This document shows, one piece after another, positions 21,847 to 32,441 of a DNA stretch of 64,000 nucleotides. The notes below the pieces were generated by a model. The model saw only the letters and a list, made by a program, of their open reading frames with translations, was not told where the DNA came from and did not search any database. The DNA is from [Phialemoniopsis] sp. UDSM-2020 (lineage: Eukaryota; Ascomycota; Sordariomycetes; Thyridiales; Thyridiaceae). The stretch lies in NCBI GenBank assembly GCA_018873225.1, contig JAEILZ010000003.1:4340001-4404000 (forward strand), in the 5' to 3' direction. The position numbers and the translations under genes are program-made. The first letter of the stretch is position 1. The number at the start of each line of letters is the position of its first letter.

Positions 21847-23857
21847 CTTCTGGATGTTGGGTTTGTGCGGGTTAGCTACATTCCTCGGGAGGAGAGGTTT
21901 GCGATCCGGAATGCTGAGGTCGAGGAGCCGGCCGGCACCTTGGAGACGATCACTTGGTACGGGAGCCGATCATCTGGGCGTCGAATAGGAAATTGGGAAT
22001 CTCGGAGTACAATTGTTGGGCAGAAAGAAAGACGAAAAGAAGCAAAAGTAAACCAGATACACACCTAGGTGAACTGCATGCTGCCAGGCTGGGATTTGCT
22101 GATCGTCGCACGAAGTGGTCGCTCGCAGTAGCAGTCGGAAAGGAAGGCAATCGTCCAGAGCCTTGCCTAGCAACCAGTAGCGCCCGCAGTGGTCGACGAC
22201 GTCAGTCGGGCTACTCGACTTCGCACAGGGCTGGCCAGATAGCTTCCGTCTTCTCTCCTGCAGTGTCGTAGGTTTGGGTTGTCTGTGTCGTTCATTGGGT
22301 GAAAACGGTCCTGCTACAAGAAAAGCATTTGCATCTTTGGTGGGAGGAATTATTCCCTTTGGACGAGAAAAACAGCGGCGGGCAGGGCTGCGGGTGCGAT
22401 GTGCTGTTCGGTACTGTGCTGTACTTGCTGGGCTGTTGTGGGAAGACTGGAGCAATCAGGGAATCAGGGAAGCTCAATAACATGGTTGCCTCGACCAATT
22501 GCAGGCCTCGGTTGGCCCAGACATAAACAATGGCCATCAGATCGGGGCATCCTTGTCTGCGAAGGGGGGGTCACCCAGCTCGAGGTGCTCCAGCTAGTGC
22601 ATGCCGCTAAACCCCCAACGGCTTAGGGACCTCTCACAGCAGACCATGGTACCCGCGACACGGCCGGGCGGGCGATGCCATCCCTGGAAGCTCCCGGCTT
22701 CTGGCCCCCCTTTGGTACCACTCAAGCCCGCTGGACGGTGCCCACAGGTGGACCATCCATCTCGGCGGGGCGCCATTTTCAGCAGCAACCTCCAACCGAA
22801 TCCAAGATATTCTTGAGTTGAATCTACTGATCTGCCAAGTTGGCGTTGATCTCCAAGATTTGGCCATTGCCAATCCGGAAAGTTTATTGAAACTACCGAA
22901 AAGCCCTGCTTTGTGGTGTTACACATCGGTAGTGCTCATGTGTGTTGTGCTTCACTCGGTTGCTTGTGTGGCTTTCATTTCACAGACCAGCCAACTACTG
23001 CCTCTACGTCTGATACAAGCCACCCACCCACCCATCAGCGTCAGAATCCCTCTTCGAGATGTGATATGCAGAAAGGATGAAAAGCCATCACACACTCACG
23101 TAGGTATCCTCGGAAAACGCACCATGCGAGGAGCCCGTCGCCTGAGCCGAGCAGAACGCTGCATGCAACTGCTTCTCGCTCGGTGCCGCCGCCGTAGGCC
23201 TTGATTTGTTGTGATAACAGGCTGTGCTAAGGGAGGGCAGGTCCGGGCTGACATCATCCAACTACAGACAAGGATCAGCACATACTTGTACTGGGGAAGC
23301 CCGTAAGACTAAGACAGGATATCCTGGGCAGCATCCAATATCGTGCCGCGGACCAAAGCAACCTCCCACTGCCCCCCGCGACTCATCCTCCCGCTGACAG
23401 ATTTCGAATCTGGTGTACCGCACGGATGGTGCATCAGCAGCGCGGGCGCACGGTGCTTTGTACGCCATCTCGACGGGGTGGCTGTTGCGGCGGAAACATG
23501 CAATCTCGGCGTGCAGCAGTTATTATCCTATCTGCGCTGACGACAGGTAAGCTTAAATCAGCGACTTCGCAGACACCCAAGTAAGTACATATATCGTCGA
23601 GCAGTTTCAGCCAAATGAGGATGTTTCAGATTATGATACTAAGCAACAATAAATACATGTATGAATGATTACTCAGAGTAAACGACATAACACAATCCAA
23701 CGCGAGGTGTGATTGACTCCTGATGAACGCCTCCCATGCAGGCCTGTAAAGATGAATGCAGCGCTGAAACCGATGCTCCGAACCAAATGTATGCCAGAAC
23801 GCCATCCTATGCAATGTTGACCAATCTTGTGCTCCTGTCCGATCCCACGGCCCACCA
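21847..23857. other. Intergenic: promoter of the DH/PH gene and 3' region of the next gene
   Basis: Both flanking genes run leftwards. The part near 21847 is the probable promoter and leader of the DH/PH gene, and the part near 23857 the 3' UTR of the next gene. Overlapping short frames on both strands show no recognisable protein. A perfect CAGATTTCGAATCTG palindrome lies at 23398-23412. Confidence 0.45.
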
Positions 23858-24685
23858 TCATATCTCCTTGACGGGCAGTACAAAGCGTACTTTCTTCTTG
23901 GGCTTTGTAACTGGTGTCTCAACAGCCGCCTTTGTGGTGTCTTCCACGCCACCCATGTCCACATTGTCCTCGGCTTCCTCTTCGATAGACCAAACATCGG
24001 GACTCGGCTCCCGCCAAGCCCTCGGAGATTGCCTGATGGGTAGGCTTTGAGTTCGCTCGCGTAAACCGATTGAGCGCCGGGATCCAGGAGGTGCTGCTCC
24101 AAACCGTACGGCTGAGCGTCCTCGTGAAGAGGCGTAGGAACTCGAGGTAGGCATGGATGACGATGCTGAGGCTGGGCCAGGAAAGCTAGCGGGTGAAAGG
24201 AGGGTAGGCCGGGATGTCTTCGCTGCAGCGGCCCTCTTTTTCATGCCTGTAAACTCGCGGAGACTGAAGGGTAGGTTGAGCGGGAGCCTATAGCTTGTGC
24301 CAAGACGAATGTACTCCTCGCCATCGTCGTCGTCATCGGTTGTCGAATCCGGGTCGGGCGACAGACGGCACGGTGGAGACCGGGGAGGTGTAGGTGGCCG
24401 GGCCGGCGGCCGGCTCAGACCTTCTAATGACGAAGGACTCACTGATCGGACGATTTGTGTTGGGTGATTCGAGTCCTCTATTCCGGCATCCATATCCAGA
24501 TCCATCATGTCGTCCTCTTCCATAGCAGGCGCCGGGGTGAGAAAGTAGGTGAGAGGGTCGTCATCTATCAGAGATAGATCAGGGTCCTCTTTATTGATGT
24601 CGTCTCCCATATTGCTGCCGATATGTACTTGAGTAGGAGGCCATGAGTCTCGCCGTGAACGGCTGTGAGACGTTGGCGTCGGCAT
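23858..24685 (-). CDS. Unknown acidic/Ser-Pro-rich protein with C-terminal KVRF motif
   Basis: A single exon of 275 residues, ATG at 24685 and stop at 23858. I do not recognise a domain. The protein opens with a basic Ser/Arg stretch, then an acidic Asp/Met-rich segment (EEDDMMDLDMDAG), a Pro-rich segment, a six-residue acidic run before EEYIRLGTSYRLPLNLPFSL, and an Arg/Ser/Ala-rich region. The C-terminus reads KPKKKVRFVLPVKEI. KKVRF fits the RVxF docking motif by which regulatory subunits bind protein phosphatase 1, with a basic run before it as is common. A PP1-binding role is inference. YIRLGTSYRLPLNLPFSLREF and the C-terminal block look like the parts most likely to be conserved. Confidence 0.8.
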   Translation of the reverse strand: MPTPTSHSRSRRDSWPPTQVHIGSNMGDDINKEDPDLSLIDDDPLTYFLTPAPAMEEDDMMDLDMDAGIEDSNHPTQIVRSVSPSSLEGLSRPPARPPTPPRSPPCRLSPDPDSTTDDDDDGEEYIRLGTSYRLPLNLPFSLREFTGMKKRAAAAKTSRPTLLSPASFPGPASASSSMPTSSSYASSRGRSAVRFGAAPPGSRRSIGLRERTQSLPIRQSPRAWREPSPDVWSIEEEAEDNVDMGGVEDTTKAAVETPVTKPKKKVRFVLPVKEI

Positions 24686-26328
24686 CTTGTTCGAATTATA
24701 TCGATGTGATGTTGATATTTGGTGTGAATGTTGCTTCAGAAACAGCAGGAAAGCGAGTGACTTATATATTGGTCATCCAGGAGTGTCATTCACAGTGGTG
24801 ACAGGCAGCCATTCCTCGGTGTAGGTATGACTGAGGTATCAGTGCCCGCCTAGACAGGGATGATAGCCTTGAGTAGATCTCAAGGGTTGGGACCGGGATG
24901 CCCGACTTGGGAACAGATATCAGTCCTGATGAGAGGAAAGAAGCGAACCATGTATCGGCCCGTGAAAGAAAAAAATCACACTGCACAGCGGACGACTACC
25001 CCGACGTTGTGAAACCATGAAAAAAAGAGAAAACCCCTACCGATTGCAGCAATTCCAAGCGCCTACCCGAAGGCGATGCCGACAGTATTATATAGATGCA
25101 TGCGTCGAGAGCTGCAAGCTCATGTGCTCACCCTTCAGTCTGCTGTTACATGCCAGTACGTGCCCTCGTAGAATGGTCGCAGTCACCCGTGAATAGAGGA
25201 CCAAAGGGGGCGCATTCAGCCAGCCTTGTAAGGGCAAAAGAGGGTGGTCACCGGCGAACCATCCCAGCTCCAGGTCTCACTTTGCGGGGCAACTGCTGAT
25301 GAGCCATCGCACGTGCAAGGATCCAATAAGGCTCGATGAATCACTTTTTTGGTATCCCTGCGCCTCCCTGCCGAGGACGAGGTGGTGTCCAGAACGCGCC
25401 AGCAGCTTTGCAAGCCAAGGAGGTCATCACGAGCTGAAGCGGGGTTGCTTATGTTGACCATAAGGAAATCCTGCTCCAAGTAGCCGGATTCATCCATCCT
25501 CCAGGGAAATCAATAGAGATTTGTGATAAGAGCCCACTGGGACTTCTTGTGGGCAACCAAGGTTGTGATGGAGCCTCAAATAGTGCGTCTCGTCCCGGAC
25601 CCGTGACAGCCTTGGATGGTCGGATTACTCACTAAGGTGAGACACGAGACAGCCACCACAATGCGCAGTCGTCCCGAACAGTTAGCCATCTGACTGTGCT
25701 GCCCACCACAAGCCACTCAGGAAGCGCCGACTAATCCGGATTTTCGATAAGGGTCTGTTGAGAGAGACAAATTTCCCGGCCTGGTATCATGGGCATGCAT
25801 CCAACATGAAAATGACCTGCGCATTTAATTCGCTTCAATAAGCAGATGCCGGACAGCGACCTGTCAATGGGGAAGGCAGCAGAATGTTCCTTGCATAATG
25901 TGCCATACAGTCGTAGCCCAAGTTTGCCAGATCGTCGTCTGTTCCTTGCACAGCGGCCGATCTGGTTCGAGGATCGAGCTGGTGAAGGAGAGAAAAGCTG
26001 CACTTTGGGGCAGACTAGAAATTCAGGGACTTCCGCACTGGGTCACCTATTAGTCAGAAGGGGAACCTCGGGGGTTTGTGATATTCTTGGAAGCCATGAT
26101 GGTTGATCCATCACGTGCACCATGCTTTGAAACGTCGTCACCTTTCATAGCACTTGTCGATGAAATCAATCGATGAGCCGAACATGATATTGCACATTTT
26201 CTGTTGACAGAAGCCTCGTGAATACACCAGTCGTTCAGATTCTGCGAGCGAAAGCCACCGCGCACATGCCCATGACTTTTTGACCCGCGGCTCTGCCATC
26301 TCCAAGCCACCTTTGAATCCCGACCACC
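24686..26328. other. Intergenic between divergent genes
   Basis: A 1.6-kb spacer between the divergent KVRF-motif gene (-) and the EEP-fold gene (+); it must hold both promoters. A TATATATTGG stretch near 24762-24775, about 80 bp upstream of the minus-strand ATG, could be a TATA-like element. No coding region is supported. Confidence 0.4.
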
Positions 26329-27189
26329 ATGACACAATTGGATGTACACGAGCAGGTATCCTTGCGATTCATTACATTCAATATACGATATGCGACGACA
26401 AACCCGGTAGCCGATGAGAAACCATGGAAAATTCGCTGTCCAAGGTTATGCTCCCAATTGAACTTCATCACGCAAGGCCACGATAATGCCTTTGTGTGTC
26501 TTCAAGAGGTCCTTGAATCCCAACTGCTTGACATTCAAGAGAGACTGGGTGATTCATGGGACTATATCGGTCAGGGGCGCGATGACGGCAAGGCTGCCGG
26601 GGAGTTCTCCCCAATCTTTTACCGCCCAGGTAAATGGCAGTGTGAACGTCAGCAAACATACTGGCTGAGCGAGACACCAAATAAACCATCTCGAGGATGG
26701 GATGCCGACCTCAATCGTGTTGTCACGGTCGGTCTGTTTCGCAGCGAGGCCAATGGGGCTCGCGTCATTGTCATGAGCACACACTTTGATCACCGTGGTA
26801 TCAAGGCTCGAATTGAAAGTGCCAAGTTGATCGTCAACATCGCAGAGAGCTGGACACAAGAATACCAGGATGTACCTGGCTTCCTCGGCGGAGACTTCAA
26901 CAGCAGTCCGGAGGATGGCGGCTACCAAACCATCACCTCACCGCCAAGGGGCATGAAGGACTTGTCGGAGCTAGTGTCTAGCGAGCAGAGATACGGGAAC
27001 CATGATATCACGTATACTTCGTTCGGGGAGCCGAATGAGATGCCTAAACGAATCGATTTCCTATTCGTCAAGGAGGCTGACAGCCGAGTCGACGTCCTCA
27101 CATTCGGAATCCTCGCTAATCGGTTTGATGACGACATTTACCTGTCGGACCACCGAGCGGTTGTCGCCGATGTGTCACTCCGTGTTTAG
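26329..27189 (+). CDS. Endonuclease/exonuclease/phosphatase-fold hydrolase
   Basis: A single exon of 286 residues, ATG 26329 to TAG 27187-27189. It has the full EEP (DNase I-like) signature: LRFITFNIRYA near residue 11 (catalytic Asn), VCLQEVLESQ near 56 (metal-binding Glu), VIVMSTHFDHRG near 145, FLGGDFNSSPED near 186 (Asp/Asn pair), RIDFLFVK near 241, and a final LSDHRAVVADV (Ser-Asp-His triad) near 274. All key residues are present, so a metal-dependent phosphodiesterase or phosphatase is expected. There is no signal peptide or membrane segment, suggesting a cytosolic enzyme. Fungal members of this size are often annotated simply as endonuclease/exonuclease/phosphatase family; the substrate (nucleic acid, inositol phosphate or sphingolipid) cannot be told from motifs. 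Confidence 0.92.
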   Translation: MTQLDVHEQVSLRFITFNIRYATTNPVADEKPWKIRCPRLCSQLNFITQGHDNAFVCLQEVLESQLLDIQERLGDSWDYIGQGRDDGKAAGEFSPIFYRPGKWQCERQQTYWLSETPNKPSRGWDADLNRVVTVGLFRSEANGARVIVMSTHFDHRGIKARIESAKLIVNIAESWTQEYQDVPGFLGGDFNSSPEDGGYQTITSPPRGMKDLSELVSSEQRYGNHDITYTSFGEPNEMPKRIDFLFVKEADSRVDVLTFGILANRFDDDIYLSDHRAVVADVSLRV

Positions 27190-30100
27190 GGGACCGCTTG
27201 CATGTCCATTGCAGTCTCATGTTCCGGCTCACCCCGGGCATTAGTTGGCGTTGCCAGATATCATAATGGCCAAAGAAAGAGAACTCGGTGGCCTAGGCAT
27301 CAGGAGATTCCTTTGTTGCTGGCCAGTCTTCCTTCAGGTGCTCAACACGGTCATCCATTGCATACCTACGGCGCAACCCCTACTTCACCCGCCGCCGACA
27401 ACTACTTGTCCTCTCGAGTGGCGAACTCGTCTCTGTCGTGGGCCCCCAAGCTGGCTATCGGGACGGCTCCATGGCTTTCGGTCTTTGGGTACGCACTTTG
27501 CGGCGAAAAGGCGGTGTAGGTTCTTGCATCTTCGCCGCTCTCCAAAATCTTTTAGTGCCGATCAAATTATCTAGATGCAAGCTCTTTAGCAGACCACTCT
27601 AGGAGCTCCATATGAGCTAACCTTCTTTGCCTGGCTGCATGCACAATCATCATCTTACCAATTGCAGAGTAGCTTAGGACAACGTTTCGGAGAAACGGTG
27701 CGATCCTACAAAGGTGGTGAGAGTAAATAACACGCCCCTGCAAGGTATCAGACTGCCGGAATTAGGTTGTAGGATGAGTCGCCATCCAGCAACCTTTACC
27801 TTGCAAGTGATCGAAATTTAAGCCAGCAACCTCGAGCATACGAAGTGCGTTTGCCAACGCAGTCAACACTCGATACGGGTCGAAACGGACCAGCTGTATG
27901 CTCCGTTCCACAAGTGGGATCGTGAAGTGTCTTAATCATGAACTCACAACTCAGATGTCAGATACCTTCAATGAGTCAAACCCTCTCTCCATACATGCAT
28001 TTGGCTATAACCACAGCAAACCGCTGTCGAGTATCTCCAGGTCAGCATCTTTACATAAGCAGACATGAGGCACGGAGGCTCATGGAGAGCTGGTGGTGGG
28101 TGTCCTCGCCCTCCACACCCTTGCAAGCGCGTCAATGCCTTATATGCAGTGTTCCCACCCAACCGTCGAGAACCATCGCCATCCACGATTTTTCTCCAGG
28201 TGCACACACACCACTCGTGAGTCAGATCGTAAATCTGAATAACTTGCAAAGTTTCAGGGTCATTGTTTCAGCAGATTGCCAACAATAGCTCGGTGGTGAA
28301 ACACCAACTTCCCCATAATACAGTTGGCAGTAGAAGCCAAGCATGTGGTCATTTCTCAAAACACATTTGTAATGACACTTGGGGGATGGGACCAGCATCA
28401 CTGCCTCGGGAGGATCAAGTTCGATAGACTAGACGCAGCGAGCAGTCTAGCTTCGGGCTCGTCATTGCCGGCTCCGGGAGATTGCGTTTGTGCTTCAGCT
28501 TACACCAACGTGATCACATGGTCAAGCACGATAGCGTCATCATCTAAAATGAGGCTCTGTTCCTGACGATGAACCGAGCGGAGCAAGACTTGTAGACCGA
28601 GCACATGATCGTCACCCGCTGGCCTGGCCCTTCTACCGGAGAAGAGACTCAGGCCGGGTCCTTGATGGTTCGTGTCAGGGAAGGGAGACACGCAGAGGCA
28701 AGCGTCAAAACTAGGGAGAGTCTACTATCCTCTGCGTTACCTTCGGTTAGCGAGTGCTCACAGGTGCTGGTCCTTGATTCGGTGGAGATGGTCCGGAAGA
28801 GGATGGCAGCGTTCGCTTCTGCGCTGTGATAGAAGGAGAGTCGGAGTGAATGATGCAGAGAGCTGCACAGGAAGACGGCAGGCCCAATGGGAGGGCTAGT
28901 CGTGGCCTGGCGACATGTGCGAATTGCACTACGAGCCGTCGCTGCCTGCACTCCGAATGGCTGCCTTCGGTGGGCCAAAAGGAAAATTAATCATTTGATA
29001 AGGATTGGGAGATGACGAACTCTGCCGGAAAGATGCTGACCATGCTTTTGCACAATCATCTCAAACTGCTCCCAGGAATCAAGGACCTTGCTTGAGGACC
29101 AGCCAGCAGCCAAAGGGAGATCGACCCGAAGCCGACGCGTTCGAAGCAAGCGCAGATCAATTTCCTGCATTTGGCAGTTCGGCGCTTCACGAGGCACCAT
29201 TGATACCCAAGAAGGGCGCTGAGACGAGTGGCATCGGGCGCTGAAGCAGCCAGCAAAACCGCTGGTTACAGGCCCACGACACACATACGCCGGGGACTCC
29301 CTGATTCCTCAACAGGTGCTCCTCTTTTGCAACCCCGGTCGACGTTCCCTCGTGCTGCACTGCGGTTCTTTTTCGCCTCCCACGAGTGCATCGTTGCTCG
29401 ACACCAACCCCACAGTCCCTCAGTCTTAGCTCTCGCGCCGGCCCACCAGGACGGTCCAGGGCCAACAGATCGCGGGAGACAGAGCAAGCCCAGTTGACGC
29501 CTTACGAAGCTACGAGGTTACGGGGGGGTCCTCCCACCCACAGTCGACCCCCGGCGCAAGCTGTTCTGAGGCTGCAAAGTACCTTGCAGGCTTACTGGAC
29601 TAGCAGTGATACCTCGCACTGCGACCCTTGCCCTGGGAGGAGGGCGATAGTGTCCACTGGACGATTGGACTTCATCGCAGTGATCGTCCGCGAGCGTTAC
29701 TGTAAGTAAAATCCCGGTCGATTTTCAATGCCAGACATAGACTCGCCTCCGCAAAATTGCTCGGGCCAGGAGAAAGAGCAGATCCTGTCCCGACATGGCA
29801 GCTTGCAAGGTGAATTTGTTGTCCGGCGGCGAAGAGCAGATTCCAATCAATCCACGTGTATGCAAGACACTGAAAAAGGTGCGAAAAGACAGCAGAAGGA
29901 ACAAGAGTGTGAGGAGCAAGAAAAGCGACCGTTTCTGGAGCAGCACAAATCGCAAATCGGCCAGAACAGCCAGTGGGGTCGTAGTTTGACCCACCAAGCT
30001 TCGTCCCGCGTCCCGTCCGTCCATCCATCCATCCATCATCGCAGTCTACCTACTTAGTAAAGTAAAGTAGGGGGAGCCAGCAGAGAGACAGCGAGACAGC

Positions 30101-30788
30101 CAAGTGAGAAACGGCGCCATCTGACACCTGGCAACCGTTCCTTGCGTGGTGTCACATTCCCCCCCATTTGCTCAGGAGGCAGTCTAAAGTAGCAAATCCA
30201 CGGGCAGCTTGGCTTTGGTTCCCGCCCGTCGTCCCACCCCCAACTCCCCATTCCCCCCTCTGGTCTCTACCGGTACCCTAGAATAATTTATTAATTATTC
30301 CTGGCGCTGCTCTTCGTTTCGATCCAACATCCACCTCTCGCTCGCACGCACACACCACCACTGCCGCCACCACCAAAGACTGACACATTTGGTGGTCTTG
30401 TCGGAAACCGATAATCCTCCTGGGGAGAGCCGCCTATTCTCCCTTTTATTAATAGGATCGCACCTATTCCATAATCCCCTCAGGACCTCCGTCGCGATCA
30501 CCTCGCGAGCCCGCCAAAGATCCAGTTCCAGATCTTTAGCCCGGCTTACGCCTAAATCTTGATCGCATCACATTTGTCGGATCATCCCCACTTACACACC
30601 CATATCTTATCACTGATCTACGCCCAACGCCCATCCCACCACCAGGCGATCAGAGATCCAGCGCTCACCAACGTATCCTTTCCCGAGGCTTTTGCCTCCT
30701 TCTTACCTCAAACCTCCGTCTGGTTCCGACCTTGTTCCCTCACTCTTTCTAGCCCCGACTCTCACAGTCTAGACGATACTTTGGCGCC
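27190..30788. other. 3.6-kb intergenic region
   Basis: It lies downstream of the EEP-fold gene and upstream of the Pro/Ser-rich gene, both on +. Short overlapping frames occur on both strands with no recognisable product. The last 600 bp (about 30200-30788) are pyrimidine-rich on the + strand, as is typical for fungal promoters and 5' leaders. They contain an AT-rich palindromic patch AATAATTTATTAATTATT near 30282-30299. Confidence 0.45.
30016..30040. repeat. CCAT/ATCC tetranucleotide repeat
   Basis: About five units of a CCAT tetranucleotide (GTCCATCCATCCATCCATC) in the intergenic region upstream of the Pro/Ser-rich gene. A short, probably neutral microsatellite. Confidence 0.75.
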
Positions 30789-32441
30789 ATGTCTAGAAGA
30801 GATAGCTACAGGACCGGCGGTCATGTAGCCTACGTTGAGGACGCAGACGAGACTGGTAATGCGATCGAGGGTACTGAAACGTACGCCGCTTCTGTTGTGC
30901 ACAGCCCAACGAAAGAGAGACCGAATACCAGAAAGTCGCGGAAAGGAGGGTCATCGCCCCCAGGTCATGGCTACGACGACTCTGACTCGACCGCACACCC
31001 CCGTCACGTCACGAGGAGAGAGTCGACGACGAGACCAAGAGACAAGGAAAAGGAGAGAGCGGTGGCTTCCAATAGCAAGAAGACCGTGGCGGCTCGACCT
31101 CCCAACAGACACTCCAAGACTACTCCCGTGCCTGTCATCGAGAGCTCCAGGAGAGCGCGAGATGACCCTTACTACTACGGAGTTGACACTGGCGCCATCA
31201 CCACGCCAGCTTCGTCTCGCCCGCGGGCGCATACATCGAGCCAACGACCTAACAGCTACTATGGGCCGACGTCGCGGCCACCGTTGACTTATAACAAGTA
31301 CTACCCTCCGCCACCGCCGTCGGCCGTGCCGCCAACGTCGTTCCCGCCGCCATCGTGGGCCGCAGCTGGTCCCGTCAGCTACCCGATGCACCCGCCGCCG
31401 CCACCAATGAACGGTCACCCACCCGACTACTTCGTTCCCCGTTCACACAACAACTCGCTGAGCTCCCGTTTCCAGTTCAACCGTCCTCAGTCGGCTATGG
31501 CTCACCGCCCTTCGGCCTCCATCGGCTATCCTGATGACTATGAGCAGGAAAACGAGAGAGGCGGGCTTGTTAGACGGGGCTCGACTCGGAAGAACAGAGA
31601 GGAAGAGGATCGTGCTCGGATGCCCCCTCCGCCCCGGCCCATGTCGGCTCGTCCTTTGTCAATACGGCCGTCTCCTTTTGCCCCGCCTATGCATGGAGCC
31701 CGATCCAGGCATGTCGCGCATTTTGATGACGACGAGCTCGATGGCGACTCCGATTTGTACCAGGATGTTTCTCCCTTGGCAGCCCAGGTTTACGGCTCCC
31801 GCCAACGACCCAGTCTTGGCGCGCCGGCTGTCTCCTACGACGTTGGGTCCTACTCAACAGAGGTAGCAGCCTCTGGCGGTAGCCGAAGGAATTCCTACTA
31901 CAACCGACGTTCATTATCGTCAGGCAGCGGACTGGAGGATAAGCTCCGGGAAGCCGCCGCGTATCAAGATGATGTCAGTGGGGGGCCTACCCTGCCTCTG
32001 ACGGCAGAGTCATTACGCCAAGCTGGCAAGGCAAGCCAACATAGCCGATCGACAAGGAGCTCGGGCAGCCACGAGGAGAGTGACTGGCGACAGTCTGCCA
32101 CGACCCGGACGACGCGGTCCAGCAACGACGAAGATGTCACCATCCGCGTCAAGGGATCCGCCGTGCTCAAGGTTGGCGGTGCCGAGATGCAGTGCCAGGA
32201 CGGTGCAGAGATCAACATCACCTCGCGAGACCGACCCTCGGTTCGTGGTGGCAGCAGTGACAAATCGAGCTACATCGACATTGACGACCGGCGAACCAGG
32301 TTTGAGCGGCCGGCCATCAAGGCCCGCTCGTCCTCGCAGGCAGGATCCTACGGTCGCACGGCACCAGTACCCATGTACGAGCCGTACGGTTACCCTCATG
32401 AGTACGCACCACGGTACGCTCCCCAAGAAAACTGGCTCTAG
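30789..32441 (+). CDS. Unknown Pro/Ser/Arg-rich protein with conserved-looking C-terminal block
   Basis: A single exon of 550 residues, ATG 30789 (context GCGCCATGTC) to TAG 32439-32441. No catalytic domain is recognisable. Residues 40-130 are Lys/Arg/Ser-rich. Residues 165-210 are a Pro-rich segment with PPPPPSAVPPTSFPPPSW. The middle is Arg/Pro/Met-rich with repeated RPMSARPLSIRPS-type units. Near residue 450 lies an ordered-looking segment, EDVTIRVKGSAVLKVGGAEM, continuing with CQDGAEINITS, which reads as short beta strands and is the best candidate for a folded domain. The C-terminus is Tyr/Pro-rich (YEPYGYPHEYAPRYAP). It is probably a cytoplasmic or nuclear, low-complexity, phosphorylated protein; the function is unknown. 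Confidence 0.8.
   Translation: MSRRDSYRTGGHVAYVEDADETGNAIEGTETYAASVVHSPTKERPNTRKSRKGGSSPPGHGYDDSDSTAHPRHVTRRESTTRPRDKEKERAVASNSKKTVAARPPNRHSKTTPVPVIESSRRARDDPYYYGVDTGAITTPASSRPRAHTSSQRPNSYYGPTSRPPLTYNKYYPPPPPSAVPPTSFPPPSWAAAGPVSYPMHPPPPPMNGHPPDYFVPRSHNNSLSSRFQFNRPQSAMAHRPSASIGYPDDYEQENERGGLVRRGSTRKNREEEDRARMPPPPRPMSARPLSIRPSPFAPPMHGARSRHVAHFDDDELDGDSDLYQDVSPLAAQVYGSRQRPSLGAPAVSYDVGSYSTEVAASGGSRRNSYYNRRSLSSGSGLEDKLREAAAYQDDVSGGPTLPLTAESLRQAGKASQHSRSTRSSGSHEESDWRQSATTRTTRSSNDEDVTIRVKGSAVLKVGGAEMQCQDGAEINITSRDRPSVRGGSSDKSSYIDIDDRRTRFERPAIKARSSSQAGSYGRTAPVPMYEPYGYPHEYAPRYAPQENWL

Noticed and set aside
23396..23414. Sequence resembling the anticodon arm of tRNA-Ser(CGA) on the minus strand
   Set aside because: It is a simple palindrome; no box A, T-arm or acceptor stem is found at the right distance.
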